A DNA stretch of 41,249 nucleotides from an uncultured Bacteroidales bacterium (GTDB taxonomy: Bacteria > Bacteroidota > Bacteroidia > Bacteroidales > FEN-979). The notes beneath the pieces are model-generated. The model was not told where the DNA came from and searched no databases. It saw nothing but the letters and a program-made list of their open reading frames with translations. The stretch is taken from contig CAIYUC010000023.1 of NCBI GenBank assembly GCA_903929315.1, positions 1-41,249 on the forward strand, written 5' to 3'. The translations under genes and the position numbers were made by a program. Positions 33,680 through 41,121 of the stretch are shown piece by piece (positions within the stretch are counted from its first letter, which is position 1; each line of letters opens with the position of its first letter).

Positions 33680-34447
33680 CAATCTCACTGTTTTAACGGT
33701 TGAAATAAGCATTTTCAGAAGCTCTTTAATACCAGATGATAAACTGAAATATTTTTCATAATCAAGATATCCTGTAGCTTTTAAGAGGTCAAGCCAATAA
33801 TCAGTTTCATTCGCTTCTTTTAATGCAATATTCATTTTATTAATAAAATCAGCCACCACTTCATTGTCTCTGCCCTCGGTAACAAATATGGTTCTTTTCT
33901 CCTCCAGATCAACAAATAACGAAACGTAGTCATGGCCTTTACGAGCAGACGTCTCATCCACCCCAACCACTTTGACAGAAGAAAAGTCTTCACAAGCACG
34001 AGCTGTCTCGGTATAAGCCTTAATCATCTTCCACAGTTTGCTGTCATAAACCCTCAACAGTTGACATACCTGATGAACAGGCATGACTTTTACTAACTCA
34101 ATTATCAAGGCTTCAAGAAGGCGTGTAAACCCAGCGGCATGCCTTTCCCATGGAGACTGAACCTGTCTTACTTTGCCATCCCCGATATCAATTCCGGGAA
34201 TCCAAGCATGAAGATAGCATTGGTATTGAAAAAAATTAAGATGCCTCCACGTCTTGTGAGTTGTATCATATGCATTAAAATGACCTTTGATACCTAACTC
34301 TTTATCCTCGTAATAGAATATCGACCCACGCTCGAAATCAATCCAAATCTCAAGTTTACCAACAGCTTGGTCAAACTGAACCTTATCAACAAACCATGGT
34401 TCCTCTACCATCAGGACCTTGGCAAATAAATCTTCTTGGGATGACAT
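33671..34447 (-). pseudogene. chimera: ISL3-type transposase N-terminal part fused to a four-helix-bundle protein C-terminus
   Basis: 258 aa. Residues 1 to about 198 belong to an ISL3-family transposase: TTHKTWRHLNFFQYQCYLHA, VMPVHQVCQLLRVYDSKLWK (helix-turn-helix), and VVGVDETSARKGHDYVSLFV with the first catalytic Asp. From residue 199, ADFINKMNIALKEANETDYW continues as the C-terminal half of the IVP/S23-like protein encoded at 37368-37724. The other two DDE residues are therefore missing and transposition by this protein is not expected. The join lies near 33853 and is frame-preserving. Over 33771-33853 the DNA is about 95% identical to 37471-37553, then drops to about 75% toward the 3' end. 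Confidence 0.88.
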
Positions 34448-34469
34448 ATGTTTTACTTGCCTTTTTATT

Positions 34470-34519
34470 TTTTTTACGTAAATTTATCTAAATTTGCGCA
34501 CTTACTTTTACAGAGAACC
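34470..34519. mobile_element. ISL3-type terminal sequence (right end in window coordinates)
   Basis: Read on the minus strand, the end begins GGTTCTCTGTAAAAGT and continues through TTTACGTAAAA. A related end is at 37231-37272, in the same orientation. It lies just before the transposase N-terminus of the chimeric ORF. No opposing left end was found, consistent with loss of the element's other half. Confidence 0.6.
34489..34496 (+). promoter_or_regulatory. -7 box TAAATTTG inside the IS end, upstream of the FISUMP lipoprotein
   Basis: TAAATTTG matches TANNTTTG and is 52 bp before ATG 34548. The -33 region is T-rich without TTTG. If active, the IS end supplies an outward promoter to the lipoprotein gene. 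Confidence 0.4.
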
Positions 34520-34547
34520 AAGTATTTACATTTTAAATTAAATTTAA

Positions 34548-35246
34548 ATGAAAACCAAAAACAGAATTTGGATTTACCCATTGTTTATCATATTTGCTTT
34601 GTTTCTCGTAACAAGTAGTTGCAAGAAGGATAATAACAATAGCAGCAGCCCTTCTAACACCATAACCGATGTGGATGGCAATGTATACCACTTTGTAGTC
34701 ATAGGAACTCAAACATGGATGGTTGAGAACTTGAGTACCACACACTACAACGATGGTACCCCCATCCCCAATGTTACCAATCCCGCAGTGAGGGATACTT
34801 TGAAAACTGCTGCATATTTTTGGTATAATGATGATATTACCAATAAAGCCATTTATGGTGCTCTTTACAACTGGTACGCGGTTAATACAGGCATACTTGC
34901 ACCCAAAGGCTGGCATGTAGCAAGCTTTGATGAATGGGGAATATTATACACCTATTTAGGTGGTGCCGATGCAGCCGGTGCGCATTTAAAAGAACAAGGC
35001 GCAGCACATTGGGGCAGTACCAATATCTCGGACAATAGCAGCGGTTTCACGGCTCTTCCGGGTGGTGAGAGTAATGGGGATGGTTACTTCGGTGATATAG
35101 GCGTATACGGATGGTGGTGGAGTGCTACCTATTCCGACGATCATGATGCCTTTGCCCTAATGATGAGCCCCGGCAGTACCGGAATAAACGGCGGAAGATG
35201 GAATACTGATGTTGATGGTTTTTCAGTGCGCTGTGTTAAAAATTAA
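34548..35246 (+). CDS. FISUMP-domain lipoprotein
   Basis: 232 aa. The lipoprotein signal ends at Cys25 (FLVTSSC), and a Lys/Asp/Asn/Ser-rich linker follows. The rest is one Fibrobacter succinogenes major paralogous (FISUMP) domain: VIGTQTWMVENLSTTHYNDG, LYNWYAVNTGILAPKGWHVA, then WWWSATYSDD and GFSVRCVKN. The domain has a C-type-lectin-like fold; its substrate is unknown. It is probably surface- or periplasm-exposed. A second FISUMP domain ends the 1251-aa protein at 16389. The T9SS protein gene follows after 35 bp. Confidence 0.88.
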   Translation: MKTKNRIWIYPLFIIFALFLVTSSCKKDNNNSSSPSNTITDVDGNVYHFVVIGTQTWMVENLSTTHYNDGTPIPNVTNPAVRDTLKTAAYFWYNDDITNKAIYGALYNWYAVNTGILAPKGWHVASFDEWGILYTYLGGADAAGAHLKEQGAAHWGSTNISDNSSGFTALPGGESNGDGYFGDIGVYGWWWSATYSDDHDAFALMMSPGSTGINGGRWNTDVDGFSVRCVKN

Positions 35247-35281
35247 GGTTGTTGACAAGCCTGCCTAACTAAAAAAATTCC

Positions 35282-36757
35282 ATGAGAAAGCAAATACTAT
35301 TTCTTTTTGCGGCTATTCTGGTAACCTGCGCTGCTTCTGCACAGTCTTATCAGCCGGGTAATCCGGTTATCAGTAAAACGAATCACAGAATTGCCAAAGA
35401 TGGGCAGAGACGCTTTTTGCCAGGGAAGCATGTTTCCCGGTATCCATTAAAAAAGAATTCATTTGAACCCGCATCGGTTGTCTGGCGGTGGGATACTATT
35501 GTAAGCTATGATACGACCGGGCTTAAAGAAAGATTCCTCGAAACATTTAACACCGGCGGAAAACCTGATGTCCTGTTCTCGCAACGATGGGCCACCGGCT
35601 CGTGGGTTGATTCCCTGAGATCCACCTATACTTATGATGCCAATGGTAATATGCTGACAGAGACCGATGAGAATTGGCAAATCAACATATGGGTAAATGT
35701 TTCCAGATACACATACACATACGACGTAAACGGAAACCAGTTGACTGAATTGGATGAAGTGTGGCTGGCAGGTTTATGGACCAATGATAAAAGGTATACC
35801 TATACATGTGATGCCAATGGCAACCAATTGACTGAGTTAATTGAAGTATGGAGCACTGGATTATGGGTAAACAGTGAGCGGTATACATATACATATGATG
35901 CCAATGGAGACATGTTAACCCAATTAGATGAATTATGGCAGACCAATGCCTGGGTGAATAATGAACTTTACACTCTTACGTATAACGCGAATGGGAACAT
36001 GCTGACGATGTTGGACCAGTTGTGGCAGACCAATGCCTGGGCAAACATTTATCGGTGTACATATACATATGATGCCAGCGGAAAAATGTTGACCGCATAT
36101 AATGAGCAATGGCAAACCGGCACCTGGGTCAATGTATATTTTTGTGATTATGCATATGATACTTATGAGAACATGATTTCCTATATTATACAGTATTGGC
36201 AGAACAACAGTTGGGTAAATGGATGGAAGCATGTCTATTCATATGATGGCAACGGGGATATGCTGGTTGATATGATTGAAATGTGGCAGTCAACCACTTG
36301 GGTGAATTATTCTGAACTCATATACACTTACGATGCAAATGGAAACTCGATAACCGGGATGTACCAGGTATGGCTCAATAACAGTTGGCGCCCCTGGAAT
36401 GGTTATTTAGAACTTTATTCGCAAAAAAGCGCGGTTTTTTTTCTTGAGAATATATATCATTATTCTGCGCATTTTGTTTCCTTTGACAATGGTATAGCGG
36501 ACCATCAAAGCAGCGATGACCTGCTTTTGGTTTATCCCAATCCAGCAACCGATATAATCACAATCTTTTTGAGGGGAATAAAAGTTAACAATAAGACCTT
36601 GCTCTCCTTCTATAACTGTGAAGGAACCCAGGTACTCCAGCAATTCTTGGTTACAGAAAAATCAGAGATTGACGTCAGTTGCCTGGTAAAAGGGCTGTAT
36701 TTTGTCAAGGTAACAACCGGAGGGAAAACGGAAACAACCAAGTTGATAAAGGAATGA
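35282..36757 (+). CDS. T9SS-exported protein with about nine 29-residue YD-like repeats
   Basis: 491 aa. A signal peptide (residues 1-20, ending AASAQ) precedes the repeats. From about residue 114 to 375 there are nine repeats of 29 residues with the pattern YTYDANGN-x-LT-x(5)-W-x(4)-WVN. They resemble single YD/RHS strands but have an added W-x(4)-W pair. The tail LLVYPNPATDIITIFL ... GLYFVKVTTGGKTETTKLI is a Por/T9SS sorting domain. Such repeats form extended beta superhelices in secreted proteins. No enzyme domain or toxin tip is present. Confidence 0.88.
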   Translation: MRKQILFLFAAILVTCAASAQSYQPGNPVISKTNHRIAKDGQRRFLPGKHVSRYPLKKNSFEPASVVWRWDTIVSYDTTGLKERFLETFNTGGKPDVLFSQRWATGSWVDSLRSTYTYDANGNMLTETDENWQINIWVNVSRYTYTYDVNGNQLTELDEVWLAGLWTNDKRYTYTCDANGNQLTELIEVWSTGLWVNSERYTYTYDANGDMLTQLDELWQTNAWVNNELYTLTYNANGNMLTMLDQLWQTNAWANIYRCTYTYDASGKMLTAYNEQWQTGTWVNVYFCDYAYDTYENMISYIIQYWQNNSWVNGWKHVYSYDGNGDMLVDMIEMWQSTTWVNYSELIYTYDANGNSITGMYQVWLNNSWRPWNGYLELYSQKSAVFFLENIYHYSAHFVSFDNGIADHQSSDDLLLVYPNPATDIITIFLRGIKVNNKTLLSFYNCEGTQVLQQFLVTEKSEIDVSCLVKGLYFVKVTTGGKTETTKLIKE

Positions 36758-36975
36758 AAGTAATTGAGACATGACAATATATGCTCAATATGAGATCTTC
36801 AACGTGGTCAATATCTACGATGACTTGCTAGGCCAGTTGAGTCATGATAAGGTCAGGCATTCAAGTGGACAAACCTGTTAAATTGACCATATTAAATGAA
36901 TTATTATCAGACTAATATGGTGGTCACAATTAACCGGCACAAGGTGATAAGTGGTTGCGGTTTTTCCAATCTCTT

Positions 36976-37095
36976 CTATATCTGCATGCAAATTTCTTTC
37001 ATGGTTTGGTCAACTGCCTTAATAAACAAACCCTTCCTGTACTTGGCCGGGCAAACAAAATGGTACAACAGTACGCTTATATTATGTGATTGATG
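36976..37095 (-). pseudogene. IS200/IS605-type transposase N-terminal remnant
   Basis: On the minus strand, from 37089 toward 36976, the frame reads SHNISVLLYHFVCPAKYRKG, then LFIKAVDQTMKEICMQI and a stop. This matches the start of TnpA (Y1 HUH transposase) of the IS200 type, including the strand before the HUH motif. The HUH motif and catalytic Tyr are absent. No ATG starts it and no downstream half is seen, so it is a decayed fragment. The flanks 36758-36975 show no gene. Confidence 0.65.
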
Positions 37096-37230
37096 TATGT
37101 ATTCGCTTTCACTTATACATACAAAGATATTAATTACATCGCAAGCGGCGGGGAACTGACCCCAATAGAGATTCGAAAGGGTAATAATCGCTGCTGTTTT
37201 TCCTTACTGCTACAAAAGTGGTTAATCAAA

Positions 37231-37272
37231 TTTTTTTTACGTGAATTTACCCACTCACTTTTACAAAGAACC
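37231..37272. mobile_element. second ISL3-type terminal sequence
   Basis: Read on the minus strand, it begins GGTTCTTTGTAAAAGT and reaches TTCACGTAAAAA, about 75% like the end at 34470-34519 and in the same orientation. No transposase reading frame follows it here, so it is a solo end. Confidence 0.55.
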
Positions 37273-37309
37273 CTAAAAACTAATAATGAACAATAAATAG
37301 TGCCCTCTT

Positions 37310-37379
37310 CATTGTTAGTTATTCATTGTTAGTTGTTCATTGTTCATTGTTAGTTATTCACTGTTAGTTATTCATTGTT
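37310..37379. repeat. ten-unit heptamer array at the 3' side of the four-helix-bundle gene
   Basis: Ten uninterrupted 7-bp units alternate among cattgtt, agttatt, agttgtt and cactgtt. The last units encode the final codons (NNE and stop) of the minus-strand gene at 37368-37724. The same units appear on the other side of that gene at 37789-37857. Confidence 0.92.
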
Positions 37380-37724
37380 TTTCTTTGCCGTTTTCACAGT
37401 TGCAATGAGCATTCTTAGCAGTTCTTTTAAAGCAGTTGACAGACTACAATGTTTTTCCAAATCCAGATATCCTGAAGCTTTTAAAAGATCAAGCCAATAA
37501 TCAGTTTCATTCGCTTCTTTTAAGGCAATATTCATTTTATTAATAAAATCAGCTCTGGATTGACCGAATTCTGCTTCGCGTACCAATGCTCCTACAGCCG
37601 TTCCTGACCTGAGAAGCTGCCTTGACAGCACATACTCTTTCTTTTCCTTCCGAAGTTGTTGGCAAAACGTGACAATCATAATCCCAAACTCAAAACTTTT
37701 ATCTTTCAGTATCGTATTTTTCAT
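37368..37724 (-). CDS. four-helix-bundle protein (IVP/S23, TIGR02436-like)
   Basis: 118 aa, apparently intact. Family motifs are FEFGIMIVTFCQQL, YVLSRQLLRSGTAVGALVRE, ADFINKMNIALKEANETDYW and LDLLKASGYL. The fold is a four-helix bundle related to proteins encoded in 23S rRNA intervening sequences and to the Avd accessory protein of diversity-generating retroelements. No rRNA or reverse transcriptase is nearby, so the role is unknown. It is flanked by heptamer arrays on both sides. A C-terminal copy is fused to a transposase at 33671-34447, and a conserved-core scrap lies at 40970-41002. I suspect a repeat-associated mobile cassette. Confidence 0.9.
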   Translation of the reverse strand: MKNTILKDKSFEFGIMIVTFCQQLRKEKKEYVLSRQLLRSGTAVGALVREAEFGQSRADFINKMNIALKEANETDYWLDLLKASGYLDLEKHCSLSTALKELLRMLIATVKTAKKNNE

Positions 37725-37788
37725 TGGATAAAATTTTCTTAAATCTTATCCTTTATCGGGCGAGAAGGCAAAAGGTAGTACAGAAATC

Positions 37789-37857
37789 AATGAATAACTA
37801 ACAATTAATAGTGAATAATTGTTCACTGTTCATTGTTCATTGTTAGTTATTCATTGT
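37789..37857. repeat. inverted heptamer array upstream of the four-helix-bundle gene
   Basis: Ten 7-bp units run aatgaat, aactaac, aattaat, agtgaat, aattgtt, cactgtt, cattgtt, cattgtt, agttatt, cattgtt. Its ends pair exactly: 37789-37805 with 37839-37855 (17 bp). The right half repeats the units of the array at 37310-37379. Confidence 0.92.
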
Positions 37858-37870
37858 TCCAAATTCCCCG

Positions 37871-37942
37871 TGCCCCCTTCCCCAGATAAGGGAAGGGGAG
37901 ATCCAAGTCCCTCCCTGATTTGGGGAGGGATTTAGGGAGGGG
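37871..37942. repeat. G/C-rich inverted element with G-quadruplex potential
   Basis: ccccttcccc pairs with ggggaagggg-like bases nearby, and ccctccctgatttggggaggg forms a second stem. GGGG-A-GGG-ATTTA-GGG-A-GGGG (37922-37942) satisfies a quadruplex pattern. It resembles the element at 15551-15597. The remaining bases to 38118 hold no gene. Confidence 0.7.
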
Positions 37943-38118
37943 AAATTGGGCTAAGGTATTTAACTTCCAAGGATAGTATGAACGTACAAAAATGAAGTGT
38001 CAACCTCGGATTTAAAATTCTATTACTCAGGATTCGCGCCCTTGAACGGTTTCTTGAAAAGAAAATTATCCAATAAAAACATCGACAATTTAATTGCAGT
38101 AAGACAACTAATAAAATA

Positions 38119-38191
38119 TTTTTGCAATAATAATGCAAAATTTCATAATTTGTAATATATTTGCAATAACTTTATAATTGCATATATTATG
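38119..38191 (+). promoter_or_regulatory. satD upstream region with -7 box and repeated TTTGCAATAA
   Basis: TATATTTG at 38156-38163 fits a -7 box, 25 bp before ATG 38189. tttgcaataa occurs at 38121 and 38161, and (a/t)atgcaaaa at 38132 and 38187, the second overlapping the start codon. The repeated half-sites suggest an operator; the regulator is unknown. Confidence 0.45.
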
Positions 38192-38836
38192 CAAAAATAT
38201 TTTATTCTTATGGCCGATATTATAAACAGCTCGGACATATATCCCAAAGATCAGATGATGATCCGGTTTAAAGAGATCACAAATAAAACAGGAAAAGAAT
38301 TCACTAACTCTTTCTTATCACCTATTACCATAACATTAGGAGATGAGTTTCAGTGTATTGTAAAAAGTCTTCAAGATGGAATAAATGTGATCCTTTCGTT
38401 GGAAGAAGCACTTGTCAGGACGAATAAACCATTTGACCTGCGCTATGTTTTATTTTTTGGTTCTATTGACACGCAGATAAATAGCAGGATTGCTTATGAG
38501 ATGTATGGTAAAGGATTATCAACTGCAAGAATGTCCCTAAATGCAATGAAAACATCCTCATTAAGCCGGTTTATTATAAAATTGGAAAAAGAAGACGACT
38601 CCTCATATATCACAGGCCTTTTCAGGATTTTTCAATCCTTTTATGATGGCTGGACTACTAAGGATTGCAAATATGTCGCCAGCTTTCTGGATAATACGGA
38701 TTATAAAAAAGTTGCAGTTAAAATGAAAAGAGACCCATCCGCAATGTGGAGGCGCAAAAGATCATTAAAAATTGAGGAATACGCGATCATTAAATCTATA
38801 ATTTTTCAATCATTAAAATATCTTTCCAATGTGTAA
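38189..38836 (+). CDS. SatD-family protein
   Basis: 215 aa. The start KYFILMADIINSSDI and the blocks SPITITLGDEFQCIVKS and RYVLFFGSIDTQIN fit the SatD family, named from the streptococcal secretion and acid tolerance locus; the biochemical function is not established. The C-terminal segment AVKMKRDPSAMWRRKRSLKI looks like a helix-turn-helix, suggesting DNA binding. The downstream membrane-protein gene starts 8 bp before its stop, so the two are translationally coupled. Confidence 0.8.
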   Translation: MQKYFILMADIINSSDIYPKDQMMIRFKEITNKTGKEFTNSFLSPITITLGDEFQCIVKSLQDGINVILSLEEALVRTNKPFDLRYVLFFGSIDTQINSRIAYEMYGKGLSTARMSLNAMKTSSLSRFIIKLEKEDDSSYITGLFRIFQSFYDGWTTKDCKYVASFLDNTDYKKVAVKMKRDPSAMWRRKRSLKIEEYAIIKSIIFQSLKYLSNV

Positions 38837-39173
38837 AATATTACTGTTTTTGATCGTTTTTGTGATAGGTGAGATGTTGGCTTCCTTTATTTTTCTTTGG
38901 CTAGATCATATCTTCGTCAAGGAACCTCACAAGATTAAGGATTACCAAAGAATCGAACTATTTAAGGGAATTCTGGAAAGATTCCTTCTTTTCCTAGCCT
39001 TTACTTCCAATATCTTTATGATACTTGTTTTTTTAGGCGCAATAAAATTAGGAACCCGTTTAGAAACAGATAAAACAAACAAAGTATCGAATGATTATTT
39101 TCTGATAGGAAATTTCATTTCTGTTTTATTGGCTTTAATGTATTATATTGTTTACAATTATTTCCGTTCTTAA
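38829..39173 (+). CDS. small membrane protein coupled to satD, 114 aa
   Basis: Three hydrophobic helices lie at about residues 2-22, 47-70 and 90-109, with a charged loop (DHIFVKEPHKIKDYQR) after the first. I do not recognise a family. It overlaps satD by 8 bp, the expected place for the membrane partner that often accompanies satD. Positions 39174-39343 show no gene. Confidence 0.7.
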   Translation: MCKILLFLIVFVIGEMLASFIFLWLDHIFVKEPHKIKDYQRIELFKGILERFLLFLAFTSNIFMILVFLGAIKLGTRLETDKTNKVSNDYFLIGNFISVLLALMYYIVYNYFRS

Positions 39174-39343
39174 ATCGGTATATAAATAATAAACACATTA
39201 GCTATTAAGGATAGACCTTCTTTAGAGATAAAAATGCAGTTTGATCTCGATAAATAACATCTATAACATTACAAGTTCATCAATACAGTTAATAATATCA
39301 TTAAAAGTTGTTCATTTCATTGAACGATATTAGAGACATCTGA

Positions 39344-40926
39344 TTACTTCCCGAAAGCCTTTCCGCTGAGGAATCCAAGGCCTTTGGAAATCAATTCAGC
39401 AGGTTCGGGGACTGGAGGTGAAGTGGCGGATGACGCCGGGGGTTCAGCTCCAACCGGTATGGGAACATCATCATCGCCGGAAATCCCCGGAAGTGTCGGT
39501 TCCATATTTTCATCCGGGTTTTCCTCTATGGAATCCGTTTGCTGCTCGGTCATTGAGACAAACAGGTTTTTATCCATTCGCACCGGTAGTTGGGAAAGAA
39601 CTTCTTTTTTAGTGCGGCGCAACCTGATATCCGAAAGCATCCGGCTTATTTCATGCAAATGGTTATAACCGACCACACGGCCGGTTTCATTCTTTATCTG
39701 GTAATGGTCGAGAAACTGATAGTATGGCCCCAGTTTGAACGGATCCACAAACTGGACGATGGAATAAAGCTCCTCAAGCTTATTTTCGAGGGGAGTACCG
39801 GTAAGCACCAGGGCATAAGGAGAACGGATCTTTTTAACACTTTGTGCGATCTTTGTTTTCCAGTTCTTGATCCGTTGGGCTTCGTCGAGGATCACTATAT
39901 CGAATTCAACCTGGTTGATCGAGTCAAAGTCATTACTGAGAGCGTGGTAGGAAACTATCTTGTAAAAAGCATCCGATTCATATTGACTCCGGCGTATATT
40001 CGGGAGGCCTTCGATGACCTGGACAGTTCCTGAGGTGAACCGTTAGATTTCCGATTGCCACTGGTATTTCAGGGAGGTGGGACAGATGATCAGCACACTT
40101 GAAATCCCGGTTTCCAGCTTCAGTACCTCTGCAACGCCAATAGCCTGGATGGTCTTACCCATTCCCATTTCATCAGCAATAAGGCTTCGTCCGGCCTTCG
40201 CGGCAAAAAGTATCCCTTTCTGCTGATAGGTAAATAACTTTGTAGCCAATATCCCCTCCAATTCTTCACCGGTTGGATAGCGTTCATCAATCCAAAGATG
40301 TCGTAGTCGTTTTTCCCTTGATTCAAGGATAAATTCAAGAGCATCATCATAACAGCGAAAATCGGGATCGATTGATGAAGCCCTTGCCTGAAACTGCTCA
40401 AAATTGGCAAAACCGAAAGGAGTCAGCTTCATTTCCTTGTCGAAATATTCCAATGTAATGTTTTTAAACTTAATCTGATTATCCGTCCCTATCCGGAGCT
40501 TGACCTGTTGTTCCCTGCTATATTGAAGGTACACGGAAGTGTAAGGCGGTGTGTACCCTTTTTTCAGCAAGGTAACGAGACGTGGTGTTGACTGAATCCT
40601 CAACAAAACAGCCTCGACATGCTTGCAGGTACCCAGGTGGTTCGTTTTAAAGTCGAGGCAGGAACAAAAGTTCATCACCTGATCATTATTGCGAATGGCG
40701 ACTTTATAAGTGTTTTTTGTTTCGGGATTATACACGGAATAATCACTGAATACGGGTGTCCGTCAAATTTCCTGATGACGAAATTTTTCCCGGTAACGAA
40801 TTGTTTACGAAGGGCAATCTGCCAGGCTTCTAACGACAGATCAGTTGGTTTGCGGTGATATGGAATGGTTTCGGGATTTTTAGCGTTTTTCTTGATGCCG
40901 ATTGCTTTGACTTTCTTTATTTGCAT
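39344..40926 (-). pseudogene. SWIM-SNF2-type helicase, decayed (frameshift, nonsense codon, missing second RecA domain)
   Basis: The minus-strand reading starts at ATG 40926 (MQIKKVKAIGIKKNAKN). It loses one base near 40760 (GHP then VFSDYSVYNPETK) and meets a TAA at 40043-40045 in WQSEI-stop-RFTSGT. Recognisable parts are a SWIM zinc finger (CSC ... TCKHVEAV), Walker A (ADEMGMGKTIQA), motif Ia (LIICPTSLKYQW), DEAQ (VILDEAQRIKNW) and motif III (LTGTPLENKLEEL). After LFVSMTEQQ comes a Pro/Ser/Ala-rich tail of about 70 residues ending LISKGLGFLSGKAFGK. The C-terminal helicase domain (motifs IV-VI) is absent, so ATP-driven remodelling is not expected. The frameshift and nonsense codon could also be assembly errors, but not the missing domain. 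Confidence 0.85.
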
Positions 40927-40969
40927 ATTGAAGGGTTTGCGACAAAAGCAGAGAAAATTTGATAACATT

Positions 40970-41002
40970 TTTCTGACCTGAGAAGTTGGTTTGACAGCAC
41001 AT
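40970..41002 (-). pseudogene. conserved-core scrap of the four-helix-bundle gene
   Basis: Read on the minus strand it gives YVLSNQLLRS, matching YVLSRQLLRS of the intact protein at 37368-37724. The DNA ctgacctgagaag and ttgacagcacata are shared exactly. Similarity ends after LLRS. Confidence 0.6.
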
Positions 41003-41067
41003 ATGTCAACAAGGACGGCCCTATAATCACTCAGGAACAGCTGAAGAAGCCACCGGATGAATTTTAG
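40993..41067 (+). pseudogene. 3'-end fragment of a flxA-like gene (about 24 codons)
   Basis: Reads DSTYVNKDGPIITQEQLKKP then PDEF and stop, aligned with STYVCKDGPVFTYEQLKALP-PDEF-like ending of FlxA (GSTYVCKDGP ... EQLKALPDEF). The last 19 bases, ccggatgaattttagtgaa, are identical to those at the flxA end, including the start of the heptamer array. The rest of the gene is missing. It could come from flxA itself or from a paralogous hydrogenase gamma-subunit gene. Confidence 0.75.
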
Positions 41068-41121
41068 TGAAAAATGAAAAACGAAAAATGAAAAATTAAT
41101 TCTTCACACTTCACTTTCATC
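41066..41121. repeat. inverted heptamer array after the flxA-like fragment
   Basis: Eight 7-bp units: agtgaaa, aatgaaa, aacgaaa, aatgaaa, aattaat, tcttcac, acttcac, tttcatc. The second half is roughly the reverse complement of the first. It begins in the stop codon of the flxA-like fragment, exactly as the array at 33631 begins in the stop of flxA. 41122-41249 shows only small palindromes (aaccaagc-t-gcttggtt at 41130-41146; gtaaaaat/atttttac at 41195 and 41221). Confidence 0.85.

Noticed and set aside
36896..37296. Two short plus-strand open frames
   Set aside because: They run opposite to an IS200-type transposase remnant and across an IS end, with no protein signature of their own.
37368..37724. 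Diversity-generating retroelement accessory gene (Avd)
   Set aside because: The fold family is related, but there is no reverse transcriptase, template repeat or variable repeat in the window.
37368..37724. 23S rRNA intervening sequence
   Set aside because: No rRNA sequence flanks the gene.
37310..37857. CRISPR array
   Set aside because: Units are 7 bp and contiguous with no 25-40-bp spacers, and no cas genes are present.
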